From the NCBI GenBank assembly GCA_023101885.1, contig JALPQD010000223.1:2963866-3027865 (forward strand): a stretch of 64,000 bases of DNA. Reading direction: 5' to 3'. The notes beneath the pieces were generated by a model. That model searched no databases, had not been told where the DNA came from, and worked only from the letters and a program-made list of their open reading frames with translations. The DNA comes from Typhlomys cinereus (Eukaryota > Chordata > Mammalia > Rodentia > Platacanthomyidae). Numbering within the stretch: position 1 is the first letter of the stretch; the number at the start of each line of letters is the position of its first letter. Of the stretch, positions 48,396 to 59,204 are shown one piece after another. A program made the position numbers and the translations under genes.

Positions 48396-48850
48396 TGTTA
48401 CTGATGCATTTGTTACTGATGCATTCACAACCAAATGGCCTAAAGGAACAAAGGATTGTATTTTCTCTTGCCAAACTCTGGATACAGATCTCACTTTAGC
48501 TTGGCAGGATAGTCTACACCAACACCAGTGGCCAAGGGAGGTAGTCATAGCATATCCATAGGACTGCAGAGAGAAGGACGACCCTTACTCTGCCAGACCA
48601 GCATGTCAGACCAAGTATACCAAAAGGATATACAACTTCCCTAACCAGCTACCTCCTATTCACCTGCCCAAAGCCTAGTCCAACCCCACCATGTTCTGGG
48701 CCTTCCCTACTAACTAGACAATCTCCTGCAGATTTGCCTAGGGCTAACTCAACCACTAATTCTATGCATATATTCCCAAAGCTTGAACCCTCAACCATCA
48801 AGATGACACCCAATGTCAAAGACTTCATCTATTTCCTAGAAAATGGGAAA
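48396..48850 (-). mobile_element. MaLR-type LTR, uninterrupted paralogue of 33.4 kb
   Basis: The plus strand shows a gatgcattcacaaccaaatgg start, gcttggcaggatagtctaca, then 'tacaacttccctaaccagct' and tagacaatctcctgcag. It also shows a short 15-bp tandem step of gttactgatgcattt at 48397-48426. It gives the reference for where the ERV LTR inserted in the 33.4-kb copy. Boundaries are approximate. Confidence 0.7.
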
Positions 48851-51155
48851 GAAAGTTTGCTGAGCTCACAGTAAAGTCATGTGGAAGGTTGACTGAGGCT
48901 CAGGATAAATGCCTTTGACCCCTGAGAGAAAGCTCTAAACGCCATCCTCTGAACAATGGGTTTGTTGGGCTCTGAGCAGATAGCAGCTCCACACATGAGG
49001 TAAAGAAGTCAAGGGCAGACTCAAGGCTCTGCTGCTGCAGGACTCACAGGCTGTAGAGTAGACCACTTGTAGACCAGGCCGAAACAGTCACGGCACATCT
49101 ACAGAACACTTCTGATCTGGGATTCGGTTTATACCCCAGAGGCAGATGGAACAGCAGGATCGCTGTGAATCAGGATTGTCCGTGTGACCAGAACCTCTCT
49201 GTACACACCAGAAAAGTTAGCAGGGGATGATGGGATGCTGGGCTTGATCATGGTGAAGTTGAAGAAGGCCAAAATCACAGAGAGAATCCTCACCTCCGTT
49301 CAGGTCACAGAATCAATAACTTTCCAAGAAAACAGCTCAGGCCTCTGAAAGGTCTTCACCCACAAAGAGCAGGTGAGATGGCACCACTCGTTCACTGACA
49401 GAAATTGCCACACAGACAAAAAACATTCTTACAAAAGGTACTTAAGATTTGTAAATTCATATTCAAAAACATTTAAATATGATCACATATAGAGTTTCCA
49501 TAAAGAATTATTTCCAGAAAAGGGGAAAAAAATAGTATCCTATAAGGAAAAGAAGGAAAGGAAAGGAAAGGAAGAAAGAGAAATGTCAAATTTTAATAAT
49601 AGTAATTTAGTCAGAGAGTACAAATGTAGTTCAGTACTAGAGGACAGATTTAGCAGGTGTGAATTGCAGTATTATTAAACTAAATGTGCTTGGTTCAATA
49701 TAAAATTAATTAGCCATTTAAAATGTCTGCAATTGCTTGAAATTCTGTCCATCGAGGCTCCTGTGCACTTGTACCTACTCCATCTCTCATCATGATTTGA
49801 CCTGGTGGGTCCAGAAGACCGTGCGTACACTCCAGGAAGCCTAACAAACCTCAGCTGCTGCCTGTCGAGAGAACACTCCTTAAATGATCCCGACACAGCT
49901 TTCTGTTTAGTTTCAGTCCAACTAGGACATTTTCTTTCTTTTTTTTTATTTACTCGAACCCACATCCTCAAAACAATGGCCTCAATCTGCAAATCTTACA
50001 AAATCTATTGTGCATTACACACACAGCATCACATTGTTATTAGTTGTCCTTAAATATCTGAATATCCTCACACTGCTTACTCTAAGTTCTCTTATGCAAA
50101 GCTTATAACCGTAGGTACATTAATTATGTAACTTCATGGATAACTAACTGCTTGTTGCACAAGGATTCCAAAAGAAGATGTCAAATTAAAAGATAAAATC
50201 ACATTGAATAAAGGCTATGAAAACGATGGCATACTGTCAGGAAAACAAAAAAAAAAAAAATCCACAGTTGTTATAACTCTAGAGAAAACATATTACTTAC
50301 CTGGAAGACAGATATCTAAAACATTGCATAAATTAGGCAAAAAAAACCCCTCTGGCTATTTAATAATCCTGCCTATTAGTGGCCTGAAAACCTAGTTATC
50401 AAAGTCCAAAATCCCCAGAAGCCACATGGCGCAGAAGAGAACCGACTTCTGAAAATTTTCTCTAACCTCCACATTATACCATGGGACACAGGATTCTCTC
50501 TCATAAATAAATATATTTCAAAATTTAAAATATCCTGCCAATCATAACACATCACTTTTGTAACTGGCTCCACGAAGGGTGGCGTGGCCATGTTCTGAGA
50601 TCCGGTTCTCATTGGTCTCCTCCAGGTCCATTCACTCCTGTCTCTGGTCCTGGAACTCTGCGCAGGCAGGCCTGCTCTTCTGCCTCCTCATCAGTGGATG
50701 CAGCACCCACAGTGTGTCGGCACCACACAGGTACGTGCACCCACTATCTTACAAACACAAGGAAGATGCTACTTGTGACATATCCTCCCCAAGAAGTGAT
50801 GTCCGACCATCTGCTGAACTCTGACTGACTAAGCACTTGTGGCCTGCAAAGCAGGACGAAACATGTAACTCAGACTCTACAGCTACCCTGGGTGCTTGTG
50901 ATCACCTAGGGCAAACTGTAAGTGTCTAAACCTTTCTAGCGCTTTCAACTCTGGCAGTAATTAAAAGAATAGGCAGGTGTGACCAAAAACACACGTATTT
51001 TAAATTTTCAATGATTTCTTCAGCAGCGGAAACCTGAGAGCTACGAAGTAGCCACTGGGAGGCCAACACTGATTGGACAAAAGAGTCAAACTAGCTGGAG
51101 AAAACATAGCTTTGTTCATTATTTTATAAGAATGATTATTCTGAGTGTTTTAAAT
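48851..51155. other. no recognised feature
   Basis: Includes a ggaaa-type purine run at 49550-49582 and an A14 run near 50249. The stretch 48900-49330 is GC-richer than its surroundings, with no recognised reading frame. Confidence 0.35.
49550..49582. repeat. (GGAAA)n-type purine microsatellite
   Basis: Repeated ggaaa units with a few interruptions. Confidence 0.8.
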
Positions 51156-51159
51156 TATT

Positions 51160-51211
51160 TCTCTGTGTCTCTGTGTCTCTCTATCTCTCTATCTCTCTCT
51201 CTGTTTGTCTG

Positions 51212-51248
<37 letters not shown>
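51160..51248. repeat. (TC)n microsatellite
   Basis: Interrupted then near-pure (TC)n, ending in the tail of a SINE. Confidence 0.9.
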
Positions 51249-51251
<3 letters not shown>

Positions 51252-51437
51252 GTGCATGTGTAATATGCATGGATGTATATAATTACCCATGACTCACAGC
51301 ATCTATGTGGAGGTCAGAGAATAATGTGAGAAATCAGTTCTTTCCATCTACCTTCATGTGGGTTCTGGGGATCAAACTCAGGTCTTCAGACTTGTAGGAA
51401 AGGTGTTTTTCCTTACTGAGCCAACTTGCCAGCCCTT
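51249..51437 (-). mobile_element. B2-superfamily (B3-like) SINE
   Basis: Plus-strand blocks gtggaggtcagagaataatg, 'gggttctggggatcaaactc', aggtcttcagacttg and ctgagccaacttgccagccc are the reverse complement of the body, box B and head in order. Confidence 0.8.
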
Positions 51438-51554
51438 GTAGTCTTTCGACAGAGTGATTGCAGAATGATACCTGCTAATGGGAAAAATTTGCTGTAAAAA
51501 GAAATAGTGTTAGTAGTTTAATTACATAGAGTTCCAAAGTGGCCCCATTAGAAG

Positions 51555-53345
51555 TGCTTCTACCACAACCATAAGCAATTAAACAAAATTCCCAGTACCA
51601 CATATATGAGTTGTTGATCAGAGGGGTCTCAAAGCCCCCCACTCAAACAATATAGGCATTTGCAGTTGTTCTTAGTTGCCCTCCGGATACTAAAACCCTA
51701 TTGCTGAAAACAGTGCACATAAGGAACTCAGGACATACAGAAAACAAGCTTCCTCCTTGCTGGCCAGCCTTAATAGTACCAGAGGCATGATGCAAATTGC
51801 CAAGGGTGAAAAGCAACCAATAGCCTTACCCAGCTGTGAGTGGTGCAAGCGACAATAACAGCTACTCTGACAGAATAGACCATTGGTGCAATCATAGCAT
51901 GTATGGTGCAGGGTAACCAATGCTTTCTGATTGGATTTAAGACACACTTTTTGCAGGGAACACATGTTTGGTACTGTAAATCTAGCCATGAACCTGTGGA
52001 AGACGAGTCCATAGGACCTAGATGGCAACAAACTACAAAGTTTTTTTTAACATTTTTTATTATTATTTCCACTCATACAAACTTAATAGGTACACCGGTT
52101 CCTTTCCTCCCTCCTCCTCCCCCCGACCCCCCTGTTCCCCCTCCTCTCACCCCTCCCTCCCCATCCCCCAGTGCTTCTCCCCCCAATCCCTGGAGAATCC
52201 TTTAATGTGCATGCCAGACTCTCCTCTGGGCCCTCCTCTCCAATGACGTACAAGGACCCAGTGGCATTTCCCTGAACCCTTTCCTGTATTCCCCTTAAGC
52301 ATAGGAGCACTACTGTGGCTGTCAATCCCTTGCCTCCAAGGATCTTGGTGCCTTTAGCAGATGCTAGACTTTGTGAGGTCAATAGTGTGGGGGACATTGC
52401 GGAGGGCATGTAAAGTCCAATTATGATTGCTTTGGCCTTAACTTGTGTGGAGTATCTTGCATATCATTGCTCCTCCCATCCTTGTGCTCTTACAATCTTA
52501 CCACCCCCTCTTCCGCAAATTTCCCTGAGCTTCAGGATGGGAGGAGATTAGTCTGGCCTAGTTCTAGGTGGTTGATATAGAGTCTCTGAAGTTCTGGATT
52601 ATGGTTCGTTGATTTTCTTTTGCAGACAAACTACAAAGTTTTAGCTGCAGGAAATTGATAGCAAATAGTCATTTAAATACTTATCATGATAGCCATAGAT
52701 TAGAGAAGCTCCAGCACTTGACCAAGAAGCATCCTTTTGCAATGGAAGGTGCTTAGTGCAGAGAAAACAATTGGCCAAAATTCAGAGAATCAGCAACTGT
52801 AGAGCGTTCAGTCCTAAGCAAGACATAACATTACCCCTCATACCAAGGCTCAGGGAACCTTGCTGAAGAGAGGGTAGTAAGAATGTAAGGGTTTGATGGT
52901 AGAGAGTAGTACTGGAAGATGGTATTCCCTTGTCATGCTACAAATGCCACACCCAAGAACTCACTGCAGCAATATCCACTTCCACAAGACCTGCACGATG
53001 TTTGGCCTATTAACCTTTCACCACGGAAGGGGAGGATCTAAGAGGCACTGCACCTCCCTTTGAGATTACTGAAGGTGAACGCCAGACAAGAGAAGGGATG
53101 TTTTTTGCCTCAGTGATGAGTCACCCATGCACCAGAAATACTTGGCCATTTGCCAGTACAGACATCCTAGATGAAACCCAATGGATCACACATGTAAAAA
53201 GATGTAGAACTAGAAAGGAGAGTGGTAGAAAGGAGAAAGTATAAAGTGGGATAGGAAGTGAGGATGGGATTGGGTAGTAAGGAATAGAAACACATAAATT
53301 CATAGTATTTGTATATAAAGTGTCAAAGAATATTTAATACAAAAG
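51555..53345 (+). mobile_element. old LINE 3' end, split by a younger L1
   Basis: The left part (51555-52040) carries cagaggggtctcaaagcccc, aggaactcaggacatac and 'catgaacctgtggaagacga', the order of old rodent L1 3' UTRs as I remember them. The right part (52626-53345) carries aataccatcccctcataccaaggctcagggaacc-like sequence at 52839-52862, ccacaagacctgcacgatg, and an A-rich end. The right part matches 46.5-46.9 kb. The split comes from the element at 52041-52625. Confidence 0.65.
52041..52625 (-). mobile_element. 5'-truncated young L1 3' end with target duplication
   Basis: 585 bp of the 3' UTR family of the 6.8-kb element in minus orientation. It shows the T-rich start, gtttgtatg block inverted (catacaaacttaataggtac), C-rich tract and 'ggcaagggattgacag' inverted, ending 'ctgcaaaagaaaatcaacga' inverted. 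The 13-bp acaaactacaaag flanks it (52028-52040 and 52626-52638). Confidence 0.9.
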
Positions 53346-53804
53346 AACCTTAAAAATGGCCCCATAATTTTCATCCAACCAAAATCCAACTATTTCTAAA
53401 GAAAATTTTGGAAATTGTTCCTAGATTTACAATATTATCTAGATGTAATTATCAGAACACTAGTTTGTTGGTTGGCTGGATATACAGTTGGTCAGTTGCT
53501 TGGTTGATAAATTGGTTCTTTCTAATTACTTAGTCCAGTGTCATGTTCTTTCCTTATCTCTGGCCTACCTTTAGAGGCAGTATGAATCAGGAGGAGGGTA
53601 GGCTAAGTACCACTGAGAAGAAACACCAAGGCTCCTAGGAAATCTAGCTTCCACCCTGTTCCCCTGACAGTGAGCAAGTCAGTCCTTTCAGACAAGACAT
53701 CCATCAGGAAATGCTCCAACCATACTAGGCAGGATGGAACAAATAGGTCTGAAGCATGTGACTGAAACACCCCATTCCTTCTTAACTTTGACTAATCTTT
53801 AAGA
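53346..53804. other. no recognised feature
   Basis: No repeat or coding frame is recognised. Confidence 0.4.
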
Positions 53805-53816
53805 TAAGTGGCAGGG

Positions 53817-54087
53817 GAGCTGGAGAGGTGGCTCAGGGGTTAAGCCTCTGCCTTGCAGGCGGAAGGTCCTGAGTTCAGATCCTAGACCCCACGTATAGAC
53901 GCCAGGCGGAAGCGGAGGCGGCCTGCACTTCTGGCCCTGTTAGGGCGGAGCCTGTGGATCCCAGGACAAGTAAACGAGGAGGAGGTGGAGGCGGTCCATG
54001 GTGGTTCCCGAGTTCGCTTGTAGTTCTACACACACACACACACATACACACACACACACAGTTGAATAAATAATTTAAAAAAAAAGG
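53817..54087 (+). mobile_element. full-length B2-superfamily SINE with target duplication
   Basis: Head agctggagaggtggctcag, box B gagttcagatcctagacccc, a GC-rich body (gcggaagcggaggcggcctg and cgaggaggaggtggaggcgg), an interrupted (AC)n and an A-rich end. The 12-bp taagtggcaggg lies at 53805-53816 and 54088-54099. This is the best-preserved SINE in the window and pairs with that at 39442. Confidence 0.9.
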
Positions 54088-54099
54088 TAAGTGGCAGGG

Positions 54100-54170
54100 C
54101 TGGAGTATAGAGCAGTATTTATCATGAGCAAAGATCTGTACTCATTTCCAGAACCAGAAAAAAAATTGAG
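54100..54170 (+). repeat. ID-like SINE, degenerate
   Basis: ggctggagtatagagcag followed by cagaaccagaaaaaaaat shows the ID start and A-rich tail with a weak middle. It begins at the SINE's target duplication. Confidence 0.5.
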
Positions 54171-57100
54171 TTGGAAAGGAGAATTATGTTAAAAGAAAAT
54201 TAGCATAAATATATTTGTAAAGTATTCAACAATGATTGTATATTATTATAATTATTGAAAACTATATCACATTATAGAAAGTGTGTGGGGGTTTTGCCCT
54301 TTTCATGTTATGTATATGAAAGAAATCACATGACCCCAAGTGTTCATCGATGATTTTGTAGATACTTAAAATTTCCATTGGCCATGTATATATAGACACA
54401 TCTGTCAACAAAAGTTCATTGTGGAAGGTAAACAACATATTCCATTATGATTTGCTTTGTGTTTTAACACTCCAGGGTCGAACAATGCATACAGAGAAGA
54501 AGGCTGATATCACTTATCACTTTTAAAAATTTCTTTTACAGGGAAAAAAGTAAAAAAAAAAAAAAAAACAACTAAGCATCAGGTTAAGTGAAAAGACAGT
54601 CAATTCTGAGCAACGGTCATTAATTGAAAAGGGAGGGTACCTCTGCAGGAAAATTACAATGCCTGTGCTATATGAGGGAAGTATTTTCAAAGGAAATGTA
54701 TGTAAGCATCTATAAAGGCTGGACTTTGAGGGCTGCCTTGCCTCGATATAAAAATAGATGGCTAAAATACAAAATCGATTCTAATGGCAAGCAGCTCATT
54801 GCACTGTCCATGCCCAGGATATCAGGGAAATCTGAAGATCTGATTTAGTGGCACCTTGGGAGTAGACAGACCTAAAACCCTCCAATAACCTTGGAAATCT
54901 CTACTTTCTGTAGAAAAGAATTCAGAGCCCAACCAGCTCCCTGAGAGTACAGTGATCAGAAGCACCAGTATCTTAGGTCCATGTCATCTTCTCTAAGCAG
55001 CAAGCTATATGAGAGAAATTCGTGGGGTAGGTCGCCCTAAGGAACCTTATTTTCCCAGTTAGGGCTCCCTTTTTCCCAGGGTCTGGCCTTTGGGAGGCTG
55101 ATAGAACTCACAGGTTTGATGCTGACTTCCCGACATCAATACCATCTATCCTCGAGTGCATGCATGCTCATGTTCATGACATCTCACACACCCATAAACA
55201 TACAATCATGCTTAGATGTATCTAAAGTCTTATATACTCATCCATGCATGATAGCAAGTTCTAATGTCCAGGCTAGCCTCTTTGGGCCCACAGAGGTGTG
55301 GAAAACAGAAAAAAGTGGAACATGAAAAGCTACTCCAAAATCCCCTGCCTGACTCAGCTGTGAAGACAACAGTGGAGAAAGGGGCCACGTGGCACTTCTG
55401 TAAGTAGGTCCGGGCCTCAGAGCAGCAGTAGTCTGTACCCTGAGTTCCAGCTGCCCTTGGACTCAAGCCTGAAAGCTGTACATACAATGTAAGGAGAGGC
55501 CGCAGAAGGGCCAGCATGACCACGCTGGGGTCACAGTCTCCTGGCAAACATAGCTCACCTCCAGCCCCTCAGCTGCTCTGAGGAGATGGGGGTGTTAGTC
55601 CCTAAACTTTCATAGCGCATCCCACTAGTCTCAGGTGACCACCAATGTAACTCTTCCAACATTCTCATAAGCTGCTGCCCAAGGAGAAGAAAAAGACTTC
55701 TAGGAGCAATGGTAGAGGGGAAGAATAAGGAAGAGGAAAGACTGTAGGGATGCTGCAGAGTGGTCCGACTCAAGGACCACTCCCAAAGTCTCCTCCTCCA
55801 ACACACTGAAAGCTCCTTGTGAAATCCAGCACTAGCTAGTAATAAGCAAATCTGAAACATGCCCAGAAAGGTGCCAGGTGCTTCCAATAGAGATACCTGT
55901 GTTCGGTGATGAACCAAAAAAAAAAAAAAAATCTCCAAAACAACTTTCAGACTGGTAAGGATGGAGATTCACATCAGATCCCCGAGAGCTATGATGGGAC
56001 ACTACATCAGCTTTGTGGGAGCTGAGCCATTCCTGCACAGGGGAACAGACATCACTGCAGACAGGCCCTGCCTGAAAAGTTAGACATTGGCTCCAGGTCC
56101 ACACCATCCTGGCCAACACCTCATGCTTGTTCTTCTTCCATCTGTTTTCCAAGGAGATTGCTTGAACTGGGGACCTCGTGCACAAAACTTGTTAATCCTG
56201 CTGGAAACTGAGCTCAACCTTCAAACGCTAGCACCCCCTCTCAGATACTCAAAAATAAAATAGGTGCGATTTTGGATATTCGAAGTCTGCCAAGACACAA
56301 GAAAAATGTCTTTCCCTGTTAAAACGTGAGTCGCTTTACAAATGCAACTACTGGGTACCCAAGTGTTCTATTTCTTTCTGGTGAGGAAGAAAGAACCCGG
56401 TAGCTCCCTAGAGTCTGAGGTGTGTGCATTAATGTAACACACAGGAGGAAAAAACTGACAGTTTTTGGTCTTTAGACCGCATTCCGCCCTCTGGCCACAG
56501 AGAAGGAACACATGCTCCTTGGAGCTTCGGGGAGGCTGCCAGCAACCCTTCCCTGATCACTAAGAAGTTCCAATCTGTTTTCTTTTGTCCCCCACCCCCT
56601 GCTTTATTTATTTAAAAAAAAACTTAATTATTACCAAGAAAAATTAAAATAGAAGTAAATGGCAAGCTTGCTTTCTAATCCTTTAAATGTCTAGAGAGGG
56701 AGGTCACCAGGAGGGCAGGGTTAGGTCTGGGGGGTTCACAGCCTCAATGTCCAGCACTTTCCTTGGTAAGAGGAGGTAAAGTAAAGAATTCCCTGGGTGG
56801 CTTCCTGACCTAGATACTCCTTTTCTCTTTACAACTATCCCTCTTCCCACCTACTGGCTGCTGGATTATGCGCTGGAAGGGGGATGGCCTAGAGCCTTCT
56901 GGTTGCAGACACTGAGAAGGCGGAAGACTAGTTTGACCCTGTATTGTACCTACAGAGGGTCAGGGTTAACAACCACCTCCAGCTGCCTGATTCAGTACAC
57001 CGCTAAAAAAAAGTCTATGTGTGACTGGAGAATGCAACAGTCTCTTGCTTGGGCAGACTCCTACTACCCAAATTCCAGCTGGCAGATAATTCAGATTGTA

Positions 57101-57255
57101 TGCCTCAGGTCTGAAATTGGGAGTTCTGAGCTATGACATCCAGGGCGGTGTACGTCTAATGTCATTGGCACCCAGATCATGGGGTGGGTTATCAGAAACA
57201 AACCCCCTCTCCTGCTACACTAGATCCCTTTTTTCCCACTCACTTCAATGAGCCC
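54171..57255. other. no supported gene; possible splice signals
   Basis: An A18 run lies at 54551-54569. A pair of minus-strand splice-like signals at 55897 and 55559 is discussed in the findings. The reading frames here have oligo-A runs inside them and no recognised domain. Confidence 0.35.
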
Positions 57256-57259
57256 ACCA

Positions 57260-58520
57260 AACTCACCTACTGCTAAGCAGATGGGAAGCAGCAGTCTGAA
57301 GATGAGCCCGCACACCACTTCTGAGGCCATCGCGTAGGGGGTCTGGCAGGTCCGTCGTAACAGAGGGGCGAGGCTTCAGGGTCCCTAGAGATGGGACACC
57401 AGGCCCATGCCCTCCTAGGGCCTCTTGTCGCCAGCAGCTGCCAGCCGTCCAGGCATCGCCTTGGCGGGCGCGGCGCTCTCCGCCTCGAGGGCGCGCTAGA
57501 AGCGCTCCAGGCAGCCCTTGGCCCGCCGGGCTCCGGGAGCCGCTCAGCAGGCTCTCCGCAGCCACCTAGCCAGGCGTCTGGCCCTCTGTGGCCCGCCCAT
57601 GAAGCGTGGAATCCCGGATTCGATGACGCCTTCTTCGGGGGTGGTTGGGCAAGGGCCGAGAGGGGGTCTCTTGGGAAATACCCTCGGATACAGGACGGAT
57701 CCGCGAGGAAAGGGGACTAGTAGAGCTTGCTGTCCACGGTCCCACTGAAGCGAGGACGCTCAGACTCGGCCAGGAGTTTCTAGAACCCCACCGAAGCCCA
57801 AGTGTCTCGGCGGTGATGGGATTCAATCTCCGCTACCCACGCAGGTTGCCGTCCTTCACCGTTGATCCAACTGCCCCCCGCTCTCCGAGCCTCACCCTAC
57901 AGTCCTCCGCCAGCGAGCGGCCGGCAGGGGATCTCTGAGCCGAGCTCAGCTCAGCCTCTGCGCCCCCCAGCTTCAGAAGAGAAGAGAAGAGCGCGCAGAA
58001 GCATCCCCGACGCTGCAGGGTCCAGCCTTCGTCCGCGGGGCTGCGAGTCCCTCCCCCGGGAGGAATCCTGCGAGCGTGGGCAGGAACCAAGTCCCCGGCG
58101 CAGAGCGCCCTGCCAGCTCCCCGCTGCACTTCCCCAACTTTGAAAAAGCAAAGAGAGCCCACCAGCGGTCCCGACGCCCCGCACGTCCCCTGCGCGCGGC
58201 GGTGCAGGCTCGCTGGAGCCGCGCAGCCGGGGTTCCGGCAGGGGCGCACACTTCACCACCTTCAATGAAACTTTGGGAGCTCACTCCAGGACGGGCGTGT
58301 TCCAGGACCAATGGGAAGGCGTCTCTGGCCGGCGCTAAACCCGCCTCTGTACACAGCAGGGCAGGAGTTGCGCGCCAGGGAAGGGGGCAAACGCGCCGCG
58401 CCCTGCGCACAAGCAAACAGAGGCTGCGCTGGAAGAAGGCGGCCCCGCGCTTCCAAGGTCGCCACTGATCCGCAGCTCTGCTGGTTACTGACTTGAGTGC
58501 AGTGTGCATCCAAGCATTGG
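57260..58520. promoter_or_regulatory. CpG island, likely promoter
   Basis: The stretch is strongly GC-rich with many CpG, against an AT-rich background. Dense CpG lies at 57430-57560 and 57840-58240 (cgccttggcgggcgcggcg; gcgcgcggcggtg). An inverted CCAAT-type element (gaccaatggg) is at 58305-58314. No TATA box is evident, as in most CpG promoters. It should mark a transcription start, perhaps bidirectional. I cannot name a gene. Confidence 0.7.
57267..57565 (-). other. candidate first exon (3' part), minus strand
   Basis: A consensus splice donor, AG|GTGAGT, is seen on the minus strand with the exon's last base at 57267 (plus-strand actcaccta at 57261-57269). A reading frame stays open from 57565 to the donor and its stop is the TGA inside the donor. 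However, the frame has no ATG, so it is better read as a noncoding leader exon or as chance. Upstream exon limits and the start site are unknown. Confidence 0.3.
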
Positions 58521-58855
58521 GTCCTCTCGCTGTAGTCTAGAGCCTTCCAGAACCCAGGAAATCAGCGAAAGCCCCAGGGAAAACACAAAAAGCTTGGCAC
58601 AACGGTGGCTAAGGGCTTGGACAACTTTGTGGAGATGTCCTCTCTGCTGAGTCCACAAGAAACTAACCGCTGGCGTTGAAGAACACAGGAGAAATTCATC
58701 CGGGACCTTTGTCCATAGCTAACCAAAAGAGAAGTTTGCACTCTGAAGAGGTTCTGGGTAACCTTGAGTCTTTTTCAGAATGAGCTCAGAGGTTCAGGTG
58801 TTCCTCCCTCCTCGTTGTGTACATTGAGATCCACATTGAAACTCTGTGAAGCCAC
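58521..58855. other. no recognised feature
   Basis: Flank of the CpG island; no repeat or coding frame is recognised. Confidence 0.4.
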
Positions 58856-58859
58856 CTTG

Positions 58860-59199
58860 TGTCATGATTCGAATGTGAGTTGTCCCCGCAGGTTCATGAG
58901 TTTGAATCCTTAGCTGCTGCTAATGTTGGCACCTTTAGGAGGTGGAGCTTTGAGGAGGAAGCATGCCACAGGGCTTGGACTGGAGGCTTTGGTAACCCCA
59001 TCCTGCTTCCTTTAACAGTTTGCTCTTGCAGTTTACTGCTTGCTCCCTCTTCATCCATGACGGCTCCAAGCCATGCTCTTTCCACCATAATGGACTATAT
59101 CTCCTCTCTGGAACCACAAGTCAGAAAACCTCCCTTTCTCCCCCTAAATTGCTTGAGTCTGAGTGCTGTCTCACAGCAACAGAAAGGGCAACTGCCACA
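58860..59199 (+). mobile_element. solo MaLR LTR
   Basis: It begins tgtcatgattcgaatgtgag and ends caactgccaca. It contains tttaggaggtggagctttg, catgctctttccaccataat and 'ctccctttctccccctaaattg'. The 5-bp flanks are ccttg (58855-58859) and cattg (59200-59204), one mismatch. Confidence 0.75.
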
Positions 59200-59204
59200 C
59201 ATTG

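Noticed and set aside
55832..56185. 117-codon frame, minus strand, with a Phe run
   Set aside because: The Phe run translates an A-rich homopolymer, typical of noncoding DNA.
57833..58513. Several long frames on both strands of the CpG island
   Set aside because: GC-rich sequence has few stop codons, so long frames are expected by chance. None has a recognised domain.
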